Assembly (NCBI GenBank): GCA_008682415.1
Contig: VANK01000002.1
Span: 434,001-498,000 of the forward strand
Length of the DNA: 64,000 bases
Reading direction: 5' to 3'
Origin: Acidobacteria bacterium AB60
Lineage (GTDB): Bacteria > Acidobacteriota > Terriglobia > Terriglobales > Acidobacteriaceae
How positions within the stretch are numbered: the first letter of the stretch is position 1; the number at the start of each line of letters is the position of its first letter. The notes under the pieces were generated by a model that saw nothing but the letters and a program-made list of their open reading frames with translations, was not told where the DNA came from and did no database searches. This document shows, piece after piece, positions 8,355-18,721 of the stretch. The translations under genes and the position numbers were made by a program.

Positions 8355-9686
8355 CTACGCCGGGAGCGGGTCGGCAGAGCGGAGGGCCAGGCCGTGCGCT
8401 ACCGAGGTGAACTCGTTGCCGCCGCGGATCCGCTCCGCCCCGAAGCGGGTCGAGAAGATCCGGCGAACCGCCGGCACAAACGAGCTGCCGCCGGTGAGAA
8501 ACACCCGGTCCACCTCCCCGGCCCCCACGCCGGAGACGCGGAGAAGCTCCTCCACCGATCCCTCGATCGCCGCCAGGTCCTCCGCGATCCACGACTCAAA
8601 CTCGGCCCGCGTCACCGGGATCCGCAGGTCGACGAACGAGGCATGCGCGGTGCCGTCGCGGAAGCGGAACTCGGCCGCCTCGCTCTGCGACAGCTCGAAC
8701 TTGACCTGCTGCACCGCCTGGTGGAGCTGGTAGCCGAGGTCCCCGTCGATGACGTGCATCAGGGCCTCGATTTTCTCCGGCTCAAGGGCGCGCGCCAGCG
8801 CGCCCTTGAGGATCTCGCGGACGTTATTGGTGCGCAGGAAGGAGAGGTAGTGCCAGCGCTCCAGGTTGGCGTAGATCCAGGCGGGGACGGCGGGCAGCTT
8901 CTTGTTGAAGGAGCGGGCCTCGGAGTTGGAGCCCAGGGAGGGGGAGACGAGCTTGCGAACGATGCGGGCGTCGAAGGCGTCGCCGGCCAGGCCGACGCCG
9001 CTGTTGCCCAGCAGGTCCTGGGGGGTGCGGCCGCGGCGGCGGATGGAGGGGCCCACCCGGATCAGGGAGAAGTCGCTGGTGCCGCCCCCGAAGTCGCCGA
9101 TCAGGATCAGTTCGTCGTGGTCGAGGGTGGCCTCGTAGGCATAGGCGGCGGCGATGGGCTCCAGCTCGAAGCGCACCTGCTCGAAGCCGGCCAGGGCGAA
9201 GGCCTCCCGGAGGCGCTCCACGGCGAAGGCGTTGTCCTCCTCGCTCTCCGCGCCCACGAAGTTGACGGGGCGGCCCACGGTGGCGGTGCGGATGGGGAAG
9301 CCGAACTGATGCTCGGCCTGCCGGCGCAGGTCGCCGACGATGCGGGAGATGAGCTCCTCCAGGCGGATGCGTCGGCCGAAGACCTCGGTTCCGGTGAGAG
9401 AGCGGCTGGGCAGGTGGGACTTGAGTGACTGGATGAGGCGCCCCTTCTCGTCGGCCTGGAGGTAGTGCTCGATGGCGGCGGGGCCGGTGAGGGAGTGGGA
9501 GCGTTTGGCCCCGGCGGCGGTCCGGGTCTGCTCGATGTAGAGCACGGAGCGGAAGGAGGGAATCTGCGCGCCCAGGAAGGAAAAAGACGCCAGCTGCACC
9601 GGGGAGCCCGGGACATGGAGCGCGACGGAGCTGTTGGTGGTGCCGAAGTCGATGCCGATGTGGGCAGTGGGGTCGCCGGAGCGCAT
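8355..9686 (-). CDS. Hsp70-like ATPase, YegD type (no substrate-binding domain)
   Basis: Actin-fold ATPase related to DnaK, 443 residues, so it carries the nucleotide-binding domain but is too short for the Hsp70 peptide-binding and lid domains; this matches the length and plan of E. coli YegD. Visible motifs: phosphate-1 loop IGIDFGTTNSSVAL near residue 12, phosphate-2 LIGDFGGGTSDFSLI in the middle, and VFLTGGSSFVPAVRRIF (adenosine motif) near the C-terminus. The ATG at 9686 places the phosphate loop at the normal distance from the N-terminus. It is divergent from dnaG; the shared region holds a hairpin-repeat copy. A chaperone or other role is unknown for the family. Confidence 0.9.
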   Translation of the reverse strand: MRSGDPTAHIGIDFGTTNSSVALHVPGSPVQLASFSFLGAQIPSFRSVLYIEQTRTAAGAKRSHSLTGPAAIEHYLQADEKGRLIQSLKSHLPSRSLTGTEVFGRRIRLEELISRIVGDLRRQAEHQFGFPIRTATVGRPVNFVGAESEEDNAFAVERLREAFALAGFEQVRFELEPIAAAYAYEATLDHDELILIGDFGGGTSDFSLIRVGPSIRRRGRTPQDLLGNSGVGLAGDAFDARIVRKLVSPSLGSNSEARSFNKKLPAVPAWIYANLERWHYLSFLRTNNVREILKGALARALEPEKIEALMHVIDGDLGYQLHQAVQQVKFELSQSEAAEFRFRDGTAHASFVDLRIPVTRAEFESWIAEDLAAIEGSVEELLRVSGVGAGEVDRVFLTGGSSFVPAVRRIFSTRFGAERIRGGNEFTSVAHGLALRSADPLPA

Positions 9687-9727
9687 TCACTGATTATTTC
9701 AAGACAGGGAACAGGGAATAGAGTACG

Positions 9728-9811
9728 AGGGCCAAGGGCCAAGTACCAAGGAGGGAGGCGGGAGTGCTTTCCCGCCCTTGGGACCAACAGCTTGTCCCAA
9801 GGACGGGGCAC
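9728..9811 (-). repeat. Solitary hairpin-repeat copy with a third core, upstream of dnaG
   Basis: On the minus strand this reads GTGC + CCCGTCCTTGGGAC (arm 9094-type layout at 9107-9094 of the kilobase, that is 9807-9794... read as plus-strand arms 9794-9807 and 9771-9784) around a 9-base loop, then GGGAAAGCAC. It therefore has the same frame as the clusters (GTGCCCC[A/G]TCC ... GGG[T/C]GGGA[A/T]AGCAC) with different bases in the distal seven stem pairs, and keeps the same internal G.T pair. It is followed, in the same order and orientation as in cluster 2, by the word CTTGGTACTTGGCCCTTGGC. It ends 40 bases before the dnaG start. Confidence 0.85.
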
Positions 9812-9851
9812 GGAGGTTTCGGGGGCGGATTATGCTCAAGGACAGAGTCCC

Positions 9852-11630
9852 GTGACCGATTTTGCCCAGAGCGTGAAGCAGCAGGCCGATATTGTGAAGG
9901 TGGTGGAGAGCTATATCCGCCTGCGCAAGGCGGGGGCGACGAACTACTCGGGGCTGTGCCCGTTCCATAAGGAGAAGTCGCCGTCGTTCAACGTGCACGC
10001 GGTGCGGCAGTTCTTTCACTGTTTCGGGTGCGGGGTGTCGGGGGACGTGTTCACGTTCGTGGGCAAGATCGAGAACGTGACGTTTCCGGAGGCGGTGCGG
10101 ATCGTGGCCGGCAAGTGCGGGATTCCGCTGCCCAAGAAGGAGTACTCCAGCCCGGAGGAGGCGGCCGAGGCGCGGCTGCGGCGCAAGCTGCTGGACCTGC
10201 ACGAGGCGGCGGCGGCCTGGTTCGAGGAGCAGCTGCGCGGGCCCGAGGGAGCGGTTGCGCGCGAGTACCTGACGGGGCGGGGGTTGAGTGCGGAGGGGAT
10301 CAAGCTGTTCCGGATCGGGTTTGCGCCGGACAGCTTCAACGCCCTGCGCGACCGGCTGAGCGCGATGGCCGATGTGGAGACGCTGCGGGCTTCGGGCTTG
10401 TTCAGCTCCAAGGAGCATGACGACGGGACGCAGGGGCCGCTGTACGACCGGTTCCGGAAGCGGGTGATGTTCCCGATTTGCAACGAGAGCGGGCGGGTGA
10501 TCGCGTTCACGGCGCGGACGCTGGAGACGGGGGAGAAGGCGGGGGCCAAGTACATCAACTCGCCGGAGACGCCGCTGTACTCGAAGGGGCAGGTGCTGTT
10601 CAACCTGGACAAGGCGCGGGCGGCGATCCGGCAGCACGAGTATGCCCTGCTGGTAGAGGGGCAGATGGACTGCATCTCGGTGTTCCTGCGGGGGATTCAG
10701 AACGTGATCGCGACGAGCGGCACGGCCTTCACGGAGCACCAGGTGAATCTGCTGCGGCGGCACACGTCGAATGTGGCGGTGAACTTCGACCCGGACACGG
10801 CGGGGGCGAATGCGGCGGAGAAGTCGATTGGGCTGCTGACCGAGGAGGGGTTCACGATCAAGATCATCACGCTGGAGGATGGGCTGGACCCGGACCGGTT
10901 TATCCGGGAGCGGGGGCTGGAGGCGTACATCAAGGCGATCCGGGGGGCGCGGCGGCAGGCGGATTACCTGATCGAGCGGGCGCGGCAGATGTTTCCGGGG
11001 GCGAGCGCGGAGCAGAAGGTGAAGGCGATGAACTACCTGCTGCCGCATATCCGGAGGCTGCCGGAGAAGCTGGCGCGGGACCAGTTTGCGCATGACGCGG
11101 CGCAGAAGCTGGGGATCGACTCGGCGGTGCTGCGGGAGGAGCTGCGGCAGGCGGCGCTGAAGCGGCGGGACCACATCGAGGTGAAGAGCTCGCCGCTTAC
11201 GGAGGCGGAGCGGGTGCTGCTGCGGGCGCTGTGCGTGGACGATCCGGAGCATGTGGAGGCGCGACGCATGGCGGTAGAGGCGATTGCGGCGCAACCGGTC
11301 TGGTTCGAGCACCTTGGCACGTTCCCGGCGCTGCAGGCGCTGGCCGAGCGGAGGACCGCCGACCCGATGGAGGTGGTGACGGACGAGAGGCAGAGGGCGC
11401 TGCTGGCAGTGGCACTGCTGCACGAGACCCGTTCCCCTTCCGAGGAGGAGGTGGCGGGTGCGATTCAGCAGGCGGAGGAGCGGACGCTGGAGAGGCAGCA
11501 GCGGGAGCTGCGGGCGCTGATTGCGGACGCGGAGCGGAAGGGGGATTTCGCGGAGTTGGCGGTGCTGACGCAGCAGAAGCTGGGGATCGACAAGGCGTTG
11601 CGGCAGTTGCACGGGCGGCGGGTGCGGTGA
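9852..11630 (+). CDS. dnaG: DNA primase
   Basis: Synthesises RNA primers for replication; works with the replicative helicase. The start is taken as GTG at 9852, with AAGGAC eight bases upstream; the open frame extends further upstream but into non-coding sequence. The 592-residue product has the CHC2-type zinc finger (GLCPFHKEKSPSF near residue 34, FHCFGCGVSGD near 56), the TOPRIM core with LLVEGQMDCISVF near 265 and FDPDTAGANAAEKS near 311, and a helical C-terminal helicase-interaction region. The next gene is rpoD, the classical dnaG-rpoD neighbourhood, though 750 bp separate them. Plus-strand third positions are G-rich here, opposite to alaS. Confidence 0.97.
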   Translation: MTDFAQSVKQQADIVKVVESYIRLRKAGATNYSGLCPFHKEKSPSFNVHAVRQFFHCFGCGVSGDVFTFVGKIENVTFPEAVRIVAGKCGIPLPKKEYSSPEEAAEARLRRKLLDLHEAAAAWFEEQLRGPEGAVAREYLTGRGLSAEGIKLFRIGFAPDSFNALRDRLSAMADVETLRASGLFSSKEHDDGTQGPLYDRFRKRVMFPICNESGRVIAFTARTLETGEKAGAKYINSPETPLYSKGQVLFNLDKARAAIRQHEYALLVEGQMDCISVFLRGIQNVIATSGTAFTEHQVNLLRRHTSNVAVNFDPDTAGANAAEKSIGLLTEEGFTIKIITLEDGLDPDRFIRERGLEAYIKAIRGARRQADYLIERARQMFPGASAEQKVKAMNYLLPHIRRLPEKLARDQFAHDAAQKLGIDSAVLREELRQAALKRRDHIEVKSSPLTEAERVLLRALCVDDPEHVEARRMAVEAIAAQPVWFEHLGTFPALQALAERRTADPMEVVTDERQRALLAVALLHETRSPSEEEVAGAIQQAEERTLERQQRELRALIADAERKGDFAELAVLTQQKLGIDKALRQLHGRRVR

Positions 11631-12384
11631 AGAGGTGAATGGGTACACAGGTGAATAGGTGAAGAGGTGAAGAGGTGAAACGGTGAAGAAGTACGCGACG
11701 CCGGCCGGAGGACAGAGGGAGAACAGGGCCGGTGGAGGTGTTGGCCGGGGAGGGTGGGGGCAAAGGCCCGCGGCTGAAGCCGCCGTCATTTGTGGCCTGG
11801 ATTCAGCGGCATAAATGCCGCTGCTCCCTCCGGTGGGAAAGCAGAGGGCGGAAACGGCCGGTGGAGTCTTTCAGGCGCATGGCGTTTCAGGAGTATGGCT
11901 CCCCACGTTGCATGGAGCGTCCTGAGACTGGTTTTCTGCGCCGAAATGGGTTGGAGTGGCGTCTAATTGACAGGAGCAGGAAAGGCGAAGGCGCAGAGTT
12001 TCGCCGGCGGGCAGGCAAGCAGGGGCTCCTTATTACCCAGGGCAAGGCGGGAAGTTTGTTGGAATCGGTGCGGTACTGTGGTAATCTATTGATCTCTGTG
12101 AGGATGCGCGCCCCTTTGCCCCACCTATGAGCTACGGCTCGCGGGCACACCAGGAGAGACCTGAAGCGCAGTCATCCTGTTCCGAGCAAACACTTGAAGC
12201 CGCAATTTATGCGGACTACGCAGGGTTGTCTGCGCACGCGCGGGAGCGCGGGTCAGACGAGGTCCTGAGGGGGCACGCCCCGCGCGCAGGCGCGGTTCGA
12301 CACGCGTGAAACCGTTTCCGAGAGGCCGGCATCGACAGATGGCAAGGCGGGAGACGCGACGGGAAGCGGTGCGAAGACAAGGGC
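11631..12384. other. Intergenic region dnaG-rpoD with simple repeats
   Basis: No gene recognised in about 750 bases. 11631-11690 is a degenerate tandem of the word GGTGAAGA (GGTGAATA, GGTGAAAC variants) beginning at the dnaG stop. 11770-11783 (GCGGCT-GA-AGCCGC) and 11804-11823 (CAGCGGCAT-AA-ATGCCGCTG) are two adjacent perfect hairpins. Several short open frames exist, one of 60 codons at 12127-12309 in the rpoD frame that ends before the rpoD ATG; none has protein-family features. The rpoD promoter probably lies here. Confidence 0.6.
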
Positions 12385-14133
<1,749 letters not shown>

Positions 14134-14208
14134 TCCCTGCGCCACCTGCGGTGGGGCCAACTGCGCCTTCGGCGCCATTCTTGCTGGGATAAGAACGTCA
14201 ACAATATT

Positions 14209-14244
14209 GAGCCGCGGTGCTATGCGCTGCGGCTCTTTGTTTTT
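14209..14244 (+). terminator. Intrinsic terminator after rpoD
   Basis: Stem GAGCCGC (14209-14215) with GCGGCTC (14229-14235), followed by TTTGTTTTT. It lies 75 bases after the rpoD stop. Confidence 0.8.
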
Positions 14245-14399
14245 GGTGGCGCGCTGCGGCGCAAGATGGAAACAATGGAATGACATTGCCATGACAACGT
14301 GAAGGGCGGGCTTGCTTAGGCTCTGCAGTACCGGGCTTAAATCCCCAACCGGTGCCGCTTCGCAGCGGATGCGCTGTGGAGCCGAAGGCAAGGTGACTC

Positions 14400-16043
14400 A
14401 TGTTTGATGGCAGGAAACTGGTGTGCCGGTGGATCGGCAAAGTCTTTGTGAGCTCGCTGCTGATGGGCGCGACGCTGGCCGGATCGCAGCAGAGCGCGGT
14501 CTACAAGCAGACCAACATTATCTCGGACGGCGCGGTTCCGGCGCTGGTGACCGACCCGAATTTTGTGGATCCCTGGGGGATCTCGATCGGGCAGGAGCTT
14601 TGGATCAATACGAACGTGACGGGCTTCAGCTACGTGACGGACGATGCGGGGAATATCGCGTTCAAGGCGACGATTCCTCCGGCGTCGGGGACGGGCAAGG
14701 GATCGCCGACGGGAACGGTGGCCGTAAACGGGGCGCCGGCGGGGAGTTTTCTCCTGTCGAATGGGCAGCCCGCGGTGTTTTTGTTCTGTTCTCTGGACGG
14801 AACGATCTCGGGGTGGAATCTCAATTCCACGGGCAATGTGGCCGAGACCAAGGTGAACAACTCCGCGAATAAGGCGGTGTACACGGACATGGCTCTGCTC
14901 ACGAATTCGAGCGGAACGTTCATTCTGGCCGCGAACTTTGGTGCGGGACACAGTGTAGAGATGTACGACGGGAGTTTCCATTCGGTGGGATCGCAGAGTG
15001 GTTTCTTTGTGGATCCCAACCTGCCGGCGGGGTATGCGCCGTACGCGATCCACACGATTGGATCGACGGTGTATGTCACGTACATGCTGCGGGACAGGAC
15101 GACGTTCCAGGAGACGCTGGGCGCGGGCACGGGGATCGTGGACGCATTTGATGTCAACGGGCAGTTGGTGAAGCGTGCGATCACGGGCGGCAATCTGAAT
15201 GCGCCGTGGGGCATGGCGATGGCGCCGGCGGGGTTCGGGAAGTTTGGCGGCGATCTGCTGGTGGGCAACTTCGGCGACGGCGTGATCAATGTGTATGATC
15301 CGACGAGTTACACGCTGCTGGGACAGCTGGCGGATGCGAATGGGAATGTGATCGCCAACTCGGGATTGTGGGAGCTGGTGTTCGGGCAAGGGAGCGCGGC
15401 AACGGGCGATGCGAACACGCTGTACTTCTCGGCAGGGTTGAACCAGGAGAAGGACGGGCTGTTTGGATCGATTGCGGCGGTGGGTCCTGCGCCCGCGGGG
15501 AGCTTTGCGGTGAATCCGTCGGCGACGACGATTACGGTAACGCGGGGACAGAGCGGGAACGTGACGCTGTCGCTGGTGCCGAGCAACGGGTTCACGGGAA
15601 CGGTTCAGCTGGCGTGCTCGGGACTGCCGGCGGGGACGGCGTGCCAGTTCTCGTCGCCGTCGGTGACGATCAGCGGATCGGGGACGGCCCAGACTACGCT
15701 GACGGTGTCGAGCAGCACGACGTATACGCCGCCGCCGGGATACGGGCTGCGCGCGCCGGGCGGGTGGATGAAGGGCGGGTCGGGGATTGCGCTGGCGGCG
15801 ATTACTCCGGCAGCGGGATTGCTGGTGCTGGGGACGCTGCGGAGGCGCAAGTTCCTGACGATGCTGGGCGTGGTGGCGCTGGGGCTGGTGGTGAGCCTGG
15901 GAGCGACCGGCTGCGGCGGCAAGAACAGCAGCAGTAGCGGTGGAACGACGGTGGCGACACCGACGGGAACATCGCAGTTCACGGTGACGGCGACGTCGGG
16001 GGCAACGACGACGTCTACGGTGCTCACGCTGACGGTGCAATAG
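14400..16043 (+). CDS. Secreted TIGR03118-type protein with C-terminal Ig-like repeats
   Basis: Function unknown. RBS AGGTGA lies four bases before the ATG. An N-terminal signal peptide (KVFVSSLLMGATLAGS) is followed by about 330 residues that resemble the TIGR03118 family of predicted beta-propeller proteins (YKQTNIISDG, DPNFVDPWGISIG, PPASGTGKGSPTG, NAPWGMAMAPAGFGKFGG). A linker leads to an Ig-like segment rich in Thr/Val (TVTRGQSGNVTLSLVPSNGFTG), a membrane-type segment (FLTMLGVVALGLVVSLGATG) followed by CGGK, and a last short beta segment ending TLTVQ. The C-terminal arrangement is common in secreted acidobacterial proteins and suggests surface retention (inference). Monocistronic, flanked by terminators. 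Confidence 0.75.
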   Translation: MFDGRKLVCRWIGKVFVSSLLMGATLAGSQQSAVYKQTNIISDGAVPALVTDPNFVDPWGISIGQELWINTNVTGFSYVTDDAGNIAFKATIPPASGTGKGSPTGTVAVNGAPAGSFLLSNGQPAVFLFCSLDGTISGWNLNSTGNVAETKVNNSANKAVYTDMALLTNSSGTFILAANFGAGHSVEMYDGSFHSVGSQSGFFVDPNLPAGYAPYAIHTIGSTVYVTYMLRDRTTFQETLGAGTGIVDAFDVNGQLVKRAITGGNLNAPWGMAMAPAGFGKFGGDLLVGNFGDGVINVYDPTSYTLLGQLADANGNVIANSGLWELVFGQGSAATGDANTLYFSAGLNQEKDGLFGSIAAVGPAPAGSFAVNPSATTITVTRGQSGNVTLSLVPSNGFTGTVQLACSGLPAGTACQFSSPSVTISGSGTAQTTLTVSSSTTYTPPPGYGLRAPGGWMKGGSGIALAAITPAAGLLVLGTLRRRKFLTMLGVVALGLVVSLGATGCGGKNSSSSGGTTVATPTGTSQFTVTATSGATTTSTVLTLTVQ

Positions 16044-16065
16044 ACTATCGAGACTAGAGATGGAG

Positions 16066-16098
16066 AGAGCCGCGCCTGGAAGGGGCGCGGCTCTTGTT
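16066..16098. terminator. Bidirectional terminator between convergent genes
   Basis: An 11-bp perfect stem AGAGCCGCGCC (16066-16076) with GGCGCGGCTCT (16084-16094), loop TGGAAGG. It separates the convergent TIGR03118-type gene and the symporter gene. Confidence 0.85.
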
Positions 16099-16107
16099 AT
16101 CGCTGGT

Positions 16108-17577
16108 TTAGTCGGCGAATTGGGCGAGCTGTTTGGCGGGGGGTTTGGGGGTGACGATGCTGACGAGGATCATGGCGGCGACAGCGACGAAGAGCGCGGG
16201 GAAGATGGCGTCGCGATCGGCGAGCAGCGGGGGGAAGAGGGCTTTGACGGAGGGCAGGTCCCAGAGGAGGGTGACGACGGTGCCGCTGGCGATGGCGGCG
16301 ACGGCTCCCCAGGCGGTGACGCGACGCGAGTAGAAGGCGGCGAGGACGACGGGGGTGAGGGCAGCGGAGTAGATGGTGTAGGCCCAGAGCATCTTCTGCA
16401 GGATGCTTTCGGCGTAGACGGCCTGGTAGAGGGCCCAGACGCCGAGGAGGACGACGGCGAGGCGGGAGACGATGAGGACGCGTTTGTGAGAGGCGTCGGG
16501 GGCGATGTAGCGAACGAAGACATCGTTGATGAGGTTGGTGGCGGGAGAGAAGAGGTAGTTGGAGGCGGTGGAGATGACCTTGGCGAAGACGGCGCCGAGG
16601 AGCAGGGCGCCCATGAAGGCGGGGAGGGCGTTGCGCGCGGTGTAGGGGATGATCTCGCGGGGGTGGAGGGCGACTTCGCCGGTGGGGTAGAGGGCGCGTC
16701 CGAAGACGGCGATGGCGACGATGAGGGTTTCAAGGATGAGGGTGCCGATGATCCAGCCGATGACGGAGACGCGGGCGTCCTTCTCGGATTTTGCGGAGAA
16801 GAACTTCTGGTACATGACCTGGTTGCCGAGCATGAGCAGCATGGTGGGGACGAGGAATTCGAGGGCGCGGATGAGGCCGAAGGCGGTGGACTGCTCGACG
16901 CCGTGAGCCACGCGGAAGTTACCGAGAGCCTGGAAGTAAGCGGGGGGGAGCGCCTGATGAAGGCCGGACCAGCCGCCGGCCTTGAGGAGCAGGTAGGGCG
17001 CCGAAATGATACAGATGACGGTGACGAGGGAGCCGATCGCCACGTCCATATAGGCCACTGAGGACATGCCGGCGAGGGCGGTGGAGACGATGACAAAGAC
17101 GGCGATGATGTAGGTGCCGAACTGGGAGGAGACGTGGTCGGGGAAGATGAGGTGGAGGACGTCGCCGCCGCCTTTGAACTGGTAGCTGGTGATGCCGACG
17201 TAGGCGAAGAGGATGGCGATGGTGCCGAGGACGCGGGCGGTCTGGTTGTAGCGGGCCTCGAGGAGATCGGGCAAGGTGAACTGCGCAAATTTGCGGGCGC
17301 GGGGAGCGATGAAGTAGATGAGCAGGAGGCCGAGCCATCCGCCGGCGGGCTGCCAGAGGGCGGCGAACCCGTTTTTGTAGGCATTTTCGGCTCCCGCGAA
17401 GAGGGAGCCGGCGCCGATCCAGGAGGTGAGAAGGGTGAGGACCAGGACGATCGCGGGGAGGGAGCGGCCGGCGACGAGATAGTCGGCCTTGGTTTTGACC
17501 CGCGTGGTGCGATAGATGGCGACGGCCATGAGCGAGACGACGATGATGGCCAGCACGATTACGTACAGTTGGGACAT
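16108..17577 (-). CDS. Sodium:solute symporter (SSS family)
   Basis: Inner-membrane Na+-coupled transporter of the PutP/SGLT fold, 489 residues with about 13 hydrophobic segments. The start ATG at 17577 has GAGG nine bases upstream and begins directly with a membrane helix (LYVIVLAIIVVSLMAVAIY); the longer open frame is not used. Family features visible: KTKADYLVAGRSLP after the first helix, TSWIGAGSLFAGAENAY, FKGGGDVLHLIFPD and KVISTASNYLFSPATNL, the last matching the conserved Na+-site region. The substrate cannot be deduced. It stands alone between a terminator and a divergent SDR gene. Confidence 0.92.
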   Translation of the reverse strand: MSQLYVIVLAIIVVSLMAVAIYRTTRVKTKADYLVAGRSLPAIVLVLTLLTSWIGAGSLFAGAENAYKNGFAALWQPAGGWLGLLLIYFIAPRARKFAQFTLPDLLEARYNQTARVLGTIAILFAYVGITSYQFKGGGDVLHLIFPDHVSSQFGTYIIAVFVIVSTALAGMSSVAYMDVAIGSLVTVICIISAPYLLLKAGGWSGLHQALPPAYFQALGNFRVAHGVEQSTAFGLIRALEFLVPTMLLMLGNQVMYQKFFSAKSEKDARVSVIGWIIGTLILETLIVAIAVFGRALYPTGEVALHPREIIPYTARNALPAFMGALLLGAVFAKVISTASNYLFSPATNLINDVFVRYIAPDASHKRVLIVSRLAVVLLGVWALYQAVYAESILQKMLWAYTIYSAALTPVVLAAFYSRRVTAWGAVAAIASGTVVTLLWDLPSVKALFPPLLADRDAIFPALFVAVAAMILVSIVTPKPPAKQLAQFAD

Positions 17578-17719
17578 CCGGGGGACCTCACCTGGATTCG
17601 ACGGTTCCCAGCAGTGTATCGGACGCATGCGACGGAGCGCGTGCAGCTTCTCTGGATTCGAAACGCGATCGAACGCAAAGCGCAGCTTCCGGCATCCATG
17701 AGGAAAGGGAGAGATGCTC

Positions 17720-18721
17720 ATGAAGCGGAAGGAAGTGGTTGTGATCACGGGCGCATCGGCGGGCGTGGGGCGCGCGACGGTGCGGGAGTTTGCCAGGCAA
17801 GGGGCCGAAGTGGCGCTGATCGCGCGCGGCCGCGACGGGTTGGAGGCCGCGGCGCGGGAGGTGGAGGCGTGCGGAGGCAAGGCCCTGGTGCTGGCCGTGG
17901 ATGTGGCCGACGCCAAGCAGGTAGAGGCTGCAGCGGACGAGGTGGAGCAGAAGCTGGGGCCGATCGATATCTGGGTCAATAACGCCATGACCTCAGTGTT
18001 TTCGCCGATCAAGGAGATGACGGCGGAGGAGTTCAAGCGGGTGACCGAGGTGACATACCTGGGCTACGTGTATGGAACGCTGGCGGCGCTGAAGTACATG
18101 CTGCCGCGGGACCGGGGCACGATTGTGCATGTGGGATCGGCGCTGGCGTACCGCAGCATTCCGCTGCAGGCGGCGTACTGCGCCTCGAAGCACGCGATCC
18201 TGGGCTTCTTTGCGTCGCTGCGGACGGAGCTGCTGCACGATGGCAGCAATGTGAAGACAACGATGGTGCAGATGCCGGCGTTGAATACCCCCCAATTTGA
18301 ATGGGTGCGGACGCGGCTTCCCCGGAAGGCGCAGCCGGTGCCCCCGATCTATCAGCCCGAGGTGGCGGCGCGGATGATCTACCATGCCGCGCATCATCCC
18401 GATCGGCGCGAATGGTTCGCAGCATGGTCGGTGATCAAGGCGATCTTCGGGAACAAGCTGGCGCCTTCGTACGCGGATCACTACCTGGCGAAGCACGGAT
18501 ACGACTCGCAGCAGTTCGGGGGCCAAGTGGAGCGGAACCGGGAGGGAAATCTGTTTTATGCTTTGCCCGGCGATCACGGCGCGCACGGGGCGTTCGATGA
18601 GCGCGCCAAGACGTGGAGCGTGGAGGGATGGGCTGAGGAGCACGGCAAGCCTCTGGCCGTTCTGGTGGGAATTGGAATCGCGGGTACGGCGGTGGGGCTG
18701 ATGCGAAGAAAAGCGGTCTAG
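17720..18721 (+). CDS. Short-chain dehydrogenase/reductase
   Basis: NAD(P)-dependent oxidoreductase. Rossmann glycine motif TGASAGVG at the N-terminus, NNAMTS (structural Asn), catalytic Ser in VGSALAYRS and the Tyr-x3-Lys motif in YCASK. About 330 residues, longer than the classical 250, with a C-terminal extension ending in a short hydrophobic stretch (LAVLVGIGIAGTAVGLM) that may tether it to the membrane. The second ATG (17720) fits the RBS GGGAGAG better than the ATG at 17714, which differs by two residues. Its stop overlaps that of the convergent MmcQ/YjbR gene (CTAG shared). Substrate unknown. Confidence 0.9.
   Translation: MKRKEVVVITGASAGVGRATVREFARQGAEVALIARGRDGLEAAAREVEACGGKALVLAVDVADAKQVEAAADEVEQKLGPIDIWVNNAMTSVFSPIKEMTAEEFKRVTEVTYLGYVYGTLAALKYMLPRDRGTIVHVGSALAYRSIPLQAAYCASKHAILGFFASLRTELLHDGSNVKTTMVQMPALNTPQFEWVRTRLPRKAQPVPPIYQPEVAARMIYHAAHHPDRREWFAAWSVIKAIFGNKLAPSYADHYLAKHGYDSQQFGGQVERNREGNLFYALPGDHGAHGAFDERAKTWSVEGWAEEHGKPLAVLVGIGIAGTAVGLMRRKAV

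Noticed and set aside
9699..11789. 696-codon open frame antisense to dnaG
   Set aside because: Arg/Pro/Leu/His-rich composition and complete overlap with dnaG mark it as a shadow frame.
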